From: Haloterrigena salifodinae
GTDB lineage: Archaea > Halobacteriota > Halobacteria > Halobacteriales > Natrialbaceae
Direction: 5' to 3'
DNA: 64,000 bases
Assembly: GCF_003977755.1 (NCBI RefSeq)
Contig: NZ_RQWN01000002.1
Coordinates: forward strand, 372,001-436,000
The translations under genes were made by a program, and so were the position numbers. The notes below the pieces were generated by a model. It was not told the origin of the DNA, did no database searches, and saw only the letters and a list, made by a program, of their open reading frames with translations. Positions 24,287-33,298 of the stretch are shown here, piece after piece; positions within the stretch are counted from its first letter, which is position 1; each line of letters starts with the position of its first letter.

Positions 24287-25021
24287 CTACGCTTCCGGGA
24301 CGAGGTCGACCCGGTCGGCGAGCCACTCGAGGGCCCGATCGACGGTCTCGGGATCGGTACCGGTCACCTTCAAGCGGTTTCGCCGCTCCGTGTCCGGATA
24401 GCTGCCGATCGTCACGTCGAAGCGCTCGCGAGCGTCAGCGATCGCGTCGACGACCGACGCCTCCGGCTGCGGCGTGTATACGGTCCTCGAGACGGCGTCG
24501 CCGCTAAATTCCCCGGCGACCCGCTCGAACAGCGCTTTCAGCTCCGCGGGCACGCCCGGGAAGGCATACACGTTCCCGAGGACGCAGCCGGGACAGAGCC
24601 CCTCCGGATTGAGCAGCGGTCGGCTCCCGGCGGGCAGCGCCGCCCAGGCGTCGACGTCGAAGTCGAGCTCCTCGGGCGCGACCGACTCGGGATCGAGATC
24701 GCGGTACTCCGCGACGGTCTCGTGGACGTCTCGGCGGACGGACTGGTCGACGACGAGTTCGCGATCGAACGCATTCGCGAGGGAATCGGCGGTGACGTCG
24801 TCGTGAGTACCGCCGAGCCCGCCGGTCACGATCACGGCGTCGAGGGCGTCCGTCCACTCTCGGATCGTCGCCGCGATGCGGTCGCGGTCGTCGGGGAGGG
24901 TGAGAATCCGATCGACGGTCGCGCCGCGATCGGTCAACCGGCTCGCGAGCCACTTCGCGTTCGTATTCGCGATATCGCCGGCGAGCACTTCGTCGCCGAC
25001 GGTGAGAATGGCGACATCCAT
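24287..25021 (-). CDS. CinA-like molybdopterin-binding-domain protein
   Basis: A 244-residue stand-alone MoCF-biosynthesis (MoeA/MogA-like) domain protein of the competence/damage-inducible CinA family. It has AILTVGDEVLAGDIANTNAKWLA at the start and VIVTGGLGGTHDDVTADSLA around residues 64-83. A C-terminal PEASVVDAIADARERFDVTIGSYP segment matches the pyrophosphatase-type CinA N-half. Bacterial relatives cleave ADP-ribose or FAD-type pyrophosphates; archaeal function is not settled. The ATG at 25021 is chosen because family homology starts there. Confidence 0.85.
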   Translation of the reverse strand: MDVAILTVGDEVLAGDIANTNAKWLASRLTDRGATVDRILTLPDDRDRIAATIREWTDALDAVIVTGGLGGTHDDVTADSLANAFDRELVVDQSVRRDVHETVAEYRDLDPESVAPEELDFDVDAWAALPAGSRPLLNPEGLCPGCVLGNVYAFPGVPAELKALFERVAGEFSGDAVSRTVYTPQPEASVVDAIADARERFDVTIGSYPDTERRNRLKVTGTDPETVDRALEWLADRVDLVPEA

Positions 25022-25072
25022 CGAGCGAATCGACGCGGAGAACGGCAAAAAGAGTGGCGTCGAGTCGGTTCG

Positions 25073-27229
25073 CTACCGGCCGGATGGAGACAGCGGATTC
25101 GACACCTCGCTCGTGACGTACTCGTGGCGTTTGCCCCGTAGTCGCATCGCCGTCAGCGCCTTGTGCGTCGCCGGCCCGTCGAACAGCGCGCGTTCGTCGC
25201 GCTGAATCCGCTCGTCGGGGATGTCCCCGTCGGCGCGAAGTTCCGCGAACGCTCGCTCGCACTGCTTGCGGACCCGTGTCCAGCACGCTCGCTCGTCGAC
25301 CGCGAGTTCGTGACAGACCGTCGCGACGAGTTCGGCGAGGTGGTTCTGGAAGAGCGCGTAGTACAGCTTCCGGTGGAGATCGGCCTCGTCGTCGGCCTCG
25401 AGGTCCGAATCCGGATACGGCTCGAGCGAGAGTCCGCGGGTCTCGAGCCGTCGGCCGTGAACCCGAATGCCGCCGAGGTCCCGGACCAGCGTCGCCGTCG
25501 GGGTCGCGTCCGTGGCGTCGAAGACGACCAAGCTGTTCTGGAGGTGGCTCTCGAGGGCGATGCCGTACGCCGAGCACAGCCACAACTGGTCGGGAACGAC
25601 GACCGCGGTGTAGCGCTCGAGGAACGCGAGCGCGGCGTCCGCCCCGTCCGAGTGCCCGGTCGCCGCGCCGTACTGCTCGATAAGGTCACAGACGAGCGGG
25701 CGGCCGGAGATCGGGGAGTCGGCGACGAGGCTCGAGGCGACGACGGGGGACGCGTCGTCCGGGCCGTTCCGGACGAGCGGGTGCGCTGTGGGATTCGTCC
25801 GCAGCAGTCCCGACAAGTGCCGAGCGTCGTCGTACGCCTCGCCGCACGGATGGGGGCCGCCGGGCGCGTGGTAGCAGGTCGCCGCGGGTTCGGCCAACAG
25901 CCCCAGCGACTCGAAGGACTCCCGCTCCGCGATCGTCGTCACGATGTCGGTAACTCGCGGCCCGTTGGCCACGGCCTGGGGCGACAGCGTCCGCACGACG
26001 TTGGTCGTCTGGACGGGGATCGCCAGTTTGAGGTGGGGCAGCGGGCCATCGAAATGATCCGTTCGGTTGGAGTCGTACGGAACCACCGTGCGGAGATTCA
26101 GCTGCGGCGTCGCCGGGTGTGCGTAGTCGGGAAACGGAACGACGCGACCGTCGTCGATTCGGTCGGCGTAGCGGTCCGGAACCGTCCGGTGATACTGGAG
26201 AGGATGGACGGGAACGACGGCGTACGCGTCGGGGTCGCGGTCCGTCGGCAGCGCTCGCTCGAGGGCGCCCTCGAGGCCGTCGAACGTCGCGAACAGCCGA
26301 TCGGTCAGACGGTCTCCCGCCTCGGCGACGTTTCGCTCGCCCCCGTCCGACCGGTCGCCGACGCTCGTCTCGAGGACGTGCTCGCGGTCGATCGCGACGA
26401 ACCGGAGATCGATCCGGTCGGTGAACTCGGGCGCGTAGGCCAGCCCCTCCGCCGGGGTCATTCCGCGTCGGATCTTGCCGCTCGGATGGAACGGGTGGCC
26501 GTCGGTGACGATCCGCTCGAACGCGGCGGCGTAGTCGGCCGCCGGAATGCCGTCCGCGACGGCCTCGAGCGGTGATCGGTCCGCGCCGCCGTCGCGAGCG
26601 ACGGTCCGCGCGTGAACGTCGCCGGCCAGTCGTGCGAGCGCGAGATTGGCGACGCTCTCGGCCACCTCCCCGCGGATCCGCTCGGCCTGTTCGGCGTCGC
26701 TGAACGCCCCCTCGCACTCGAGGAGCGGAACGAGATCCGCGGGGTGGGTCAGTTCCGTGAGGGTCCCTTCGGTCCATCGATAGAGGGCGCCGACCGGCCG
26801 GAACCGGTCGTAGCCGTGTCGACGTGCGATCGGGACGAACAGAACGGACCCGGAGTCGGAACACGGGACGACGGCGAGTCGACAACAGGATTCGGGAACC
26901 GCCGCGACGAGGTCGTCGACGACCGATTCGAGAGGGTCGCCTTCGAGTATCGAATCCGCCGCCGAAATTCGGTCCGTGTCCGCCGAGACCGACTCGAGGT
27001 CGACGAATCGAGCCGCGGGAAACCCGGCCGGATCGCCGCGGAGTATCCCGCGGGCGAATCGGTGGCAGATTTCGCGTCGGGCGCCCTCGAGGGCCTCGAG
27101 ATAGGCGTCCCCGCCCGGTCGCGAGAGGTCGTGCGTCCGAGCGTATCTGGCGGCGGCGCCGACGGTCGCCCGTTCGGCCGCCGTGCGGAGGGTGGGGCGG
27201 TCGCGGTCTCCGCGCTTCGCCCCGGTCAT
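25073..27229 (-). CDS. NIS siderophore synthetase (IucA/IucC family)
   Basis: A 718-residue NRPS-independent siderophore synthetase, which adenylates a carboxylate such as citrate and condenses it with an amine or hydroxamate. The active-site region GHPFHPSGKIRRG lies at about residue 242-254, followed by VVPVHPLQY and HLKLAIPVQTTNVVRTLSP. A C-terminal ferric-reductase-like FhuF domain covers the last about 170 residues (LESHLQNSLVVFD, RDLGGIRVHG, CWTRVRKQCE). It is about 100 residues longer than most family members. No partner enzymes (IucB/D-type) or iron transporter are next to it. The start is set at the ATG 27229, 97 bp after the TrxB-like gene. Confidence 0.85.
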   Translation of the reverse strand: MTGAKRGDRDRPTLRTAAERATVGAAARYARTHDLSRPGGDAYLEALEGARREICHRFARGILRGDPAGFPAARFVDLESVSADTDRISAADSILEGDPLESVVDDLVAAVPESCCRLAVVPCSDSGSVLFVPIARRHGYDRFRPVGALYRWTEGTLTELTHPADLVPLLECEGAFSDAEQAERIRGEVAESVANLALARLAGDVHARTVARDGGADRSPLEAVADGIPAADYAAAFERIVTDGHPFHPSGKIRRGMTPAEGLAYAPEFTDRIDLRFVAIDREHVLETSVGDRSDGGERNVAEAGDRLTDRLFATFDGLEGALERALPTDRDPDAYAVVPVHPLQYHRTVPDRYADRIDDGRVVPFPDYAHPATPQLNLRTVVPYDSNRTDHFDGPLPHLKLAIPVQTTNVVRTLSPQAVANGPRVTDIVTTIAERESFESLGLLAEPAATCYHAPGGPHPCGEAYDDARHLSGLLRTNPTAHPLVRNGPDDASPVVASSLVADSPISGRPLVCDLIEQYGAATGHSDGADAALAFLERYTAVVVPDQLWLCSAYGIALESHLQNSLVVFDATDATPTATLVRDLGGIRVHGRRLETRGLSLEPYPDSDLEADDEADLHRKLYYALFQNHLAELVATVCHELAVDERACWTRVRKQCERAFAELRADGDIPDERIQRDERALFDGPATHKALTAMRLRGKRHEYVTSEVSNPLSPSGR

Positions 27230-27325
27230 AGTAGAGCCACGACGAACCGGTCCTTCCACGCGGCACGCTGTTAACTCACCGGGTGGCGATACACTGGTCG
27301 CGACCGCGTGGCCGTCCGACCGCCG

Positions 27326-28117
27326 TCAGTCCTCGTCGTCGACGTCGACGCTCGGGTGCATCGTCGGCCGTTCGTCCAACGGCTCCGCGAACGCCTCGAG
27401 CATCGTCTCTCGAGCCTGCTCGTCGCGTTCCCGGCGTTCCGACTCGTCGATCTCCTCACAGCCCGGCGGCACGTCGCGGTCGCGGCCGGTGAAGTAGCCC
27501 TCCGGGACGACCCAGTCGTGGTAGAGGTTCGCGTCCGAGTCGTGGATGACCGCGAGGCCAACCTTCGCCCCGTGGCCGGCCGCGACGATCGTCTGGTGGG
27601 GTTCGTCGGCGATCCGGCCCGCGGCGTAGACGCCGTCGACGGCCGTCCGGCCACCTCGGTCGACGTCGACGAAGTGTTTGCTCCCGCGCTGCATGCGCCC
27701 GACGTCCAGCGGGACGAGGTACTCGCTGTCCGACCACGAGGCGGCGATAATGCGGCGCGTTTCGACGGGGTCGCCGCCCTCGGTCTCGAGGACGAATCCC
27801 TGCTCCAAGTCCGTTTCGTCGCCGGTTTCACCGGCTTCTCGCGATTCCGACGGAATCGCGCCGTCGACCGGTACGGCGCGAGTCACGCGCCCGAGTTCGA
27901 ACTCGGCGCCCGCGTTCCTCGCCTGGTCGCGGCTCAGTTGCAGGTACCGGCGGGCGTCGACGCCGTCGGGGTACCCGGGGTAGTTCTCGAGGCTGGCGTT
28001 TCGCGCGAGGATGGATTCGCCCCCGTCGATGACGAGGGTGTCCAGACCCGCTCGAGCGGTGAAGATCGATGCGGCGAGGCCGGCGACGCCGCCGCCGACG
28101 ATACAGACGTCTCGCAT
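27326..28117 (-). CDS. TrxB-like FAD-dependent oxidoreductase lacking CxxC
   Basis: A 263-residue flavoprotein related to thioredoxin reductases. It has the FAD motif CIVGGGVAGLAAS at 5-17, LENYPGYPDGV around 43-53 and a second flavin motif VDGVYAAGRIADEPHQTIVAAGHGAKVGLAVI. The NADPH domain with the redox CxxC is missing: the region between RIIAAS and the last motif is short. It therefore cannot act as a classic thioredoxin reductase. It could be a ferredoxin-type or other disulfide-independent reductase. It precedes the siderophore synthetase on the same strand, so a role in ferric-siderophore reduction is conceivable but unproven. Confidence 0.75.
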   Translation of the reverse strand: MRDVCIVGGGVAGLAASIFTARAGLDTLVIDGGESILARNASLENYPGYPDGVDARRYLQLSRDQARNAGAEFELGRVTRAVPVDGAIPSESREAGETGDETDLEQGFVLETEGGDPVETRRIIAASWSDSEYLVPLDVGRMQRGSKHFVDVDRGGRTAVDGVYAAGRIADEPHQTIVAAGHGAKVGLAVIHDSDANLYHDWVVPEGYFTGRDRDVPPGCEEIDESERRERDEQARETMLEAFAEPLDERPTMHPSVDVDDED

Positions 28118-28225
28118 GGGGGTCCGTTACCTGGCGGCGGTATAGAAGGTTGCCGTCTCGGGTTCGGCGCGGGACGAAGACGGAGCGAAAACGAGTTCCG
28201 GAACCGCAGGACCGTCGGGCGACCG

Positions 28226-31200
28226 TCAGTCGTCGGCCACGCCGGGTCCGCTGCTGGCGCCGACGTCCGGCGTCTGCAGCACCGTCACGTCGGTGTCTCG
28301 GCCGAGCGGCTCGAGACGGACGCTCGAGATCTTGTACTCGGGGATGCCGGCCTGCGGGTCGAACGTCTCCTGGGTGAGTTTGTTGACCGCGCCGGCCGCG
28401 AAGTGCATCGGGATGAACAGCGTCCCGTCACCGACGCGGTCGGTGACCTGTGCCTTCACGGCGATCTCGCCGCGCCGGGACTCGACGCGGACGTACTCGC
28501 CGTCGCTGACGCCGAGTTCGTCGGCCGTCGACGGGTTGATCTCGACGAAGCTCTCGCCGACGTGGCTCATCAGCCCCTCGACGCGGCGGGTGATCTGGCC
28601 GGTGTGCCAGTGGTAGAGCACCCGGCCGGAGGTGAGCGTGAGCGGGTAGTCCTCGTCGGGGAGTTCCCCGGGGTGGCCCCCGTCGGCGGGCACGAACCGC
28701 GCCTTGCCGTCGTCGAAGTTGAACTCGCCCTCCTCGTAGTCGTAGAGGTACGGCGTGCCGGGGTGGTCCTCGTCGGGGACCGGCCACTGGAGCCCGTGCT
28801 CGTCGCCCTCCTCGAGTCGCTCGTAGCTGACCCCGCCGTAGATGGGAGTGAGGTCGCTGATCTCATCCATGATCTCGCGCGGGTGGTCGTAGTTCCACTC
28901 GTAGCCGAGACGGCGCGCCAGCGCCTGCGTGATCTGCCAGTCCTGTCGCGCGTCGCCCGGCGGCTCCGCGGTCGGCCGGACCCGCTGGATCCGGCGCTCG
29001 GTGTTGGTGAACGTGCCGTGTTTCTCCGGCGAGGTCGCTGCCGGCAGGATCACGTCGGCGTGCTCGGCGGTCTCGGTCATGAAGATGTCCTGGACGACCA
29101 GGAACCCGAGGTCCGCGAGCGCCTCGCCGGCGTGTTCGACGTCGGGTTCGGAGAGCGCCGGGTTCTCGCCGACGACGTACAGCCCCTCGAGGTTGCCTTC
29201 GTGGGCCTCCGCGAGCATTTCGGGCACCGTGAGGCCGGGCTCCTCGGGCGGTCGATCGCCCCACTCCGCTTCGAACTTCTCGGCGACGTCCTCGTCGGAC
29301 GGGTCCTGGTAGCCGGGCAGGCTGCCGGGGAGTGTCCCCATGTCGCCGCCGCCGCCCTGAACGTTGTTCTGGCCGCGGAACGGCGAGAGGCCGGCGCCGG
29401 GCTTCCCTAACTGACCGAGCACCAGCGCGAGGTCGGCCATCGCGAGCAGGTTCTCGGTGCCGGTGCTCTGCTGGGTCATCCCCATCGCCCAGCCGAAGAC
29501 GACCGACTCGGCCTCGGCGAGGGTCTCGGCGGCCTCGGCGAGGTCGTCCGGCGAGACACCGGCCAGTTCCTCGACCTTCTCGGGGGTGAAGGCCTGGACC
29601 TTTTCCTTCAGTTCCTCGAAGTTCTTCGTGTTGCGTTCGATGAACGCCTCGTCGTGGTGATCGTGTTCGATAATGTAGCGGATGAGCCCGTTGAGCCACG
29701 TCACGTCGTAGCCGGGGTTGGTCCGCACGTAGTGGTCGGCGTGCTCGGCGATGTCGACCTTCCGCGGGTCGAAGACGACGAGGTCGGAGCCCTCGCGGAC
29801 GTTCTGCTTGATACGCGTCGCGAGGACGGGGTGTGACTCCGTGGTGTTCGAGCCGCTGATGAGGTAGGCGTCGGCCTCGCCGACGTCCTCGTTGATGCGG
29901 TTGGTCATCGCGCCGAAGCCGACCGTCTGCTGGAGCGCCGCAACCGTCGAGGAGTGACAGAGCCGCGCGCAGTTGTCGATGTTCTTCGTCCCCAGGACCT
30001 GTCTGGCGAACTTCTGGACGAGGTAGGCCTCCTCGTTGCTGCCCTTCGAGGAGGCGAGACAGCCGACTGCGTCGATACCGCGCTCGTCCTGGATGGCGGT
30101 CAGCCGCTCGGCGACCAGATCGAGGGCCTCGTCCCAGGAGGCCTCCTCGAGTTCGCCGTCGTCGTTACGGATCAGCGGGCTGGTCAGCCGGTTCTCGCTG
30201 TTGGCGAACTCGTGACCGAACTTGCCCTTCACGCAGGTCGAGAAGTCGTTGGCGGGCGCGTCCGCGGGGTCGTCGACCGGTTCGACACCGAGCGTGTCGC
30301 CGTCCTCGCCCCACATCTCGAAGCGACAGCCGACGGCGCAGAAGCCGCAGGTCGTCTCTTCCGTGTCGATCTTGTCGAGCTGGTGGTTGCCGACCGCCTC
30401 GGCGATATCGAACATGTACCGTTCGGGGAGCACGTTCGCGGCGATCCCTTCGGCGGTGTGTTCGGCCGCGAGGAACGCCTGCTTCCCGTACTCGCTGGCG
30501 GCGTCGGCGGCCTTCTCCTTGGCCCGTTCCATGAACCCGGCGATACCGCGCTTCTGGGCGTTCATGGTCGCGCTGGCGCCGACCGAGACGTCGCCGCCGG
30601 GATTCGGCGACCGGTTCGGCGCGGTCGTGTCGTCGAGCGTTTCCGCGTCCTCGCCGTCGAGGACCGTCCCGATCGAATTGCGCTGGGTGAATCCGGGCAG
30701 CGGAAGCGTCGCAGCGCCGCCGATGCCCTTCTCAGTCAGCGCGCCAGTCGGACAGACCGTCGCGCAGTGGCCACAGGAGACGCAGTCGGAGTCGGCCATC
30801 GTCTCGGCGTCGGACTGGAAGCCGATGCGCGTGTCCTCGCCGTGGCCCTCGATGCGGAGGACGCCCTCTACCTGCACGTCGTTACAGCCCTCGACGCAGC
30901 GGTTACAGAGGATACACTTGTTGCGGTCGATCTGGATGAACGACGAGGTGTCGTCGAGGGGTTCGTACTGATCGCGGTCGTCGAAGACGCCGTACCGCGG
31001 GTGATCGACGCCCTCGCTGATCGCCGTCGCCTGCAGTTCGCAGCGGCCGTTGCCGTTGCAGGTCGTACAGCGGAGGTTGTGGTTCGAGAGCAGCAGGTCG
31101 AGGTTAACGCTGCGGCTCTCCTCGGCGTCGGGGGTGTCCGTCTCCACGGTGAGCCCCTCCTCGGCCGGGAACGAGCAGGACGGGACGAGCCCGTGCTCGT

Positions 31201-31594
31201 CGGTCTCGACCATGCAGGTCCGACACTCGCTGCGCGGCCCGATCTCGTCGCCACAGTCGCTATCTCGGTCGTAGTGACAGAGCGCGGGGACATCGGTGTC
31301 GTCTTCGTCGTCGATGCCGTCGACGCCGGAGCCGACGCTGACGACGTCGTCGTCGACGGCCTCCATCGCCTCGATGACCGTCGAGCCCGGCGGGACGGTC
31401 ACCCGCTCGCCGCCGACCGTCAGGGTCGTCAGCTCGTCGCCGCGGGTGCCGGCCTCGGGATCGTTCGCGGTCCCGGTCTCGAACTCGGCCGTAACCGGCG
31501 TCTCCGCTCGCGGGTCGCTGAGATCCGGAACGCCCGGAAGCGCCTCGTTCGCGTTCGTGTCTGTCTTCGCGTCGGTGTTCAGGTTCGTACTCAT
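28226..31594 (-). CDS. fdhA: formate dehydrogenase catalytic subunit with N-terminal NuoG-like Fe-S domains
   Basis: A 1122-residue molybdenum/tungsten enzyme that oxidises formate to CO2. N-terminal Fe-S modules: plant-type [2Fe-2S] (CHYDRDSDC, CRTC, CSFP), HNLRCTTCNGNGRC, then two [4Fe-4S] motifs CILCNRCVEGC and CVSCGHCATVCP. The molybdopterin part begins with CGFCAVGC and has ARLCHSSTV, whose Cys is the expected metal ligand of formate dehydrogenases, plus the MGD sites LYVVGENPA and SGRVLYHWHTGQ. It starts at ATG 31594, overlapping the upstream NuoF-like gene by 4 bp. A spacer of about 100 residues rich in helices lies between the modules. It is cytoplasmic, with no Tat signal. Confidence 0.9.
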   Translation of the reverse strand: MSTNLNTDAKTDTNANEALPGVPDLSDPRAETPVTAEFETGTANDPEAGTRGDELTTLTVGGERVTVPPGSTVIEAMEAVDDDVVSVGSGVDGIDDEDDTDVPALCHYDRDSDCGDEIGPRSECRTCMVETDEHGLVPSCSFPAEEGLTVETDTPDAEESRSVNLDLLLSNHNLRCTTCNGNGRCELQATAISEGVDHPRYGVFDDRDQYEPLDDTSSFIQIDRNKCILCNRCVEGCNDVQVEGVLRIEGHGEDTRIGFQSDAETMADSDCVSCGHCATVCPTGALTEKGIGGAATLPLPGFTQRNSIGTVLDGEDAETLDDTTAPNRSPNPGGDVSVGASATMNAQKRGIAGFMERAKEKAADAASEYGKQAFLAAEHTAEGIAANVLPERYMFDIAEAVGNHQLDKIDTEETTCGFCAVGCRFEMWGEDGDTLGVEPVDDPADAPANDFSTCVKGKFGHEFANSENRLTSPLIRNDDGELEEASWDEALDLVAERLTAIQDERGIDAVGCLASSKGSNEEAYLVQKFARQVLGTKNIDNCARLCHSSTVAALQQTVGFGAMTNRINEDVGEADAYLISGSNTTESHPVLATRIKQNVREGSDLVVFDPRKVDIAEHADHYVRTNPGYDVTWLNGLIRYIIEHDHHDEAFIERNTKNFEELKEKVQAFTPEKVEELAGVSPDDLAEAAETLAEAESVVFGWAMGMTQQSTGTENLLAMADLALVLGQLGKPGAGLSPFRGQNNVQGGGGDMGTLPGSLPGYQDPSDEDVAEKFEAEWGDRPPEEPGLTVPEMLAEAHEGNLEGLYVVGENPALSEPDVEHAGEALADLGFLVVQDIFMTETAEHADVILPAATSPEKHGTFTNTERRIQRVRPTAEPPGDARQDWQITQALARRLGYEWNYDHPREIMDEISDLTPIYGGVSYERLEEGDEHGLQWPVPDEDHPGTPYLYDYEEGEFNFDDGKARFVPADGGHPGELPDEDYPLTLTSGRVLYHWHTGQITRRVEGLMSHVGESFVEINPSTADELGVSDGEYVRVESRRGEIAVKAQVTDRVGDGTLFIPMHFAAGAVNKLTQETFDPQAGIPEYKISSVRLEPLGRDTDVTVLQTPDVGASSGPGVADD

Positions 31595-33120
31595 AGGTTC
31601 TCGGTACAGGTGCCGCTGGGACAGCGGCCGTCGGTGTGCGCGCGGAACTCCGGTTCGAACGCGTCCATCGCCGTGAGCACCGGCCGCGGCGCGCGGGCGC
31701 CGATCCGGCAGTTGCTCGTACGCGACATGACGCGTCCGAGCTCGCGGATCGCGTCGCTCTCGAGCGAGCCGTCGTAGACGGCCCGCAGGAGTTCCGTCAG
31801 CTGTTTCGTTCCCTCGCGGCCGGGGACGCACCGGCCGCTGTTCTCGGTGGCGGCGAACCGCGCCCGCTCGCCGGCGGTCGCGACCGCACACCGCTGGTCG
31901 TTCAGCAGTTCGATCGCGCCCTCCGTCCCGAGGTCGGCCGCGGTCAGCGCGTCGGCCGTCGCGGGCACGTCCAGCGACTCGGTGAGTCCACCGAGGACGC
32001 CGCCGACGCAGGCCATCTTGAACGAGCCCTCGAGGTCGACGACCTCGCGGGCCACCTTGAGGGCGTCCTCGGGCCCGAGTTCGACGGTCGCCGGCGACGC
32101 CACGTCGCCGGTGACGGTGAACAGGCGGGTCCCGGGGTCGCGGCCGGTCTCGTCGGCGGTGGACGCGCCGTCCGTCTCGTCCGTCAGCAGTCGCCGCACC
32201 TGCAGCACCGTCCGGACGGAGTGGATCGCCGTCGGGCGGCCGTATAACCCGTGGACCGCCGGCGACGGCGGCTGTCGCCGCGGTTCGATTCGGTCGTTGC
32301 CCTCGAGGGCCTCGAGCGCCGCGGTCGGCGCGCCGGCGCGGTACTCGTCGGGTCCGGCGACCAGTTGCGGGACGACGGGAAGCACGTCGTCAGCAGCGTC
32401 GATGGCGGCCGTCAGGTGGCGGTGGAGGGCGGCGTCGGTCTCGTCGACGAACAGCACCGCGTCCTCGGCGCCGACGTGTTCGGCGATCGACGCGAGTCCG
32501 TCGAGGACGGCGATCGGCGCGGCCGCGAGCAGCGTCCGGTCGACGTGCTGGCGGTCGTCGGCGTCGTTGGCGTTGACGACGACGATCGGATCGCCGTCGG
32601 TTTCGCGGACCGTCGCCCACGTCTCGCCGACGTTCTCGTTCGCGGTCGCGTCTCCGCGACCGCGGCCGAGCAGTCCGGCGTCGCCGACGTCCCCCGCGTC
32701 CCGGTCGGTCGAGACGAGGTCGTAGTCCTCGGGGACCAGCGGATTCACCCACCCGCACGGGCCGAGGACGTCGCGGCGGCCGACGGACAGCGGGCCGCGC
32801 TCGGGGGCGGGAAGCGACCCCGTTTCCGGGTCGTGTTCGACGACCGCGGTGGCCTCGTCTGGCAGGAGATCGCCGTCCTCGAGGGCGGCGACGACGTCTG
32901 CGACCGTCGATCGGTCCGGATCGGGGTGGAACGCCGTCCGGCCGTCGACAGTGGCGAGCACCAGCGGCTCGACCGCATCGATTCCGGTCGGTCCGGTCCG
33001 GACGACCGGAACGGCGTCGGCTGTACTACGGGCCGTCTCGTACGCGGTCTCGCGGTCGCCGGTCGGGTCGGTCGCGACCCGGAGGACCGTCGATCGCTCG
33101 ACCGCGCGCGTATCAGTCAT
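31591..33120 (-). CDS. NuoF/HoxF-like formate dehydrogenase partner, degenerate
   Basis: A protein of about 509 residues related to the 51-kDa subunit of complex I (NuoF) or HoxF. Recognisable parts are LYGRPTAIHSVRTV, the SLBB-type LFTVTGDVASPATVELG and the end of the N3 cluster region NSGRCVPGREGT with TSNCRIG. The normal motif is SCGxCxPCREG plus a later Cys: here positions one and three are Ser and Gly, so only two of four ligands remain, and the Gly-rich FMN loop GRGGAGFP is absent. It probably serves as a scaffold or has lost NAD-linked activity. It is translationally coupled to fdhA. An ATG at 33129, three codons upstream, is also possible. Confidence 0.75.
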   Translation of the reverse strand: MTDTRAVERSTVLRVATDPTGDRETAYETARSTADAVPVVRTGPTGIDAVEPLVLATVDGRTAFHPDPDRSTVADVVAALEDGDLLPDEATAVVEHDPETGSLPAPERGPLSVGRRDVLGPCGWVNPLVPEDYDLVSTDRDAGDVGDAGLLGRGRGDATANENVGETWATVRETDGDPIVVVNANDADDRQHVDRTLLAAAPIAVLDGLASIAEHVGAEDAVLFVDETDAALHRHLTAAIDAADDVLPVVPQLVAGPDEYRAGAPTAALEALEGNDRIEPRRQPPSPAVHGLYGRPTAIHSVRTVLQVRRLLTDETDGASTADETGRDPGTRLFTVTGDVASPATVELGPEDALKVAREVVDLEGSFKMACVGGVLGGLTESLDVPATADALTAADLGTEGAIELLNDQRCAVATAGERARFAATENSGRCVPGREGTKQLTELLRAVYDGSLESDAIRELGRVMSRTSNCRIGARAPRPVLTAMDAFEPEFRAHTDGRCPSGTCTENL

Positions 33121-33298
33121 CGGTACCATTTCTCGTTCGAGTCATTTCAGTTTCCGTATTCACGAAGGCCACAACGCGGCCGTCGCAGCCGCGTCTGCGG
33201 TGGTATCGCAGCGATCGTATCGGGGTAGCTCGCGATTCCGTTCGTCGCCGCTCGACGGACGAGGTCGTCTCCGCTTGGACCCCGCGTCGCTCGCGGCG

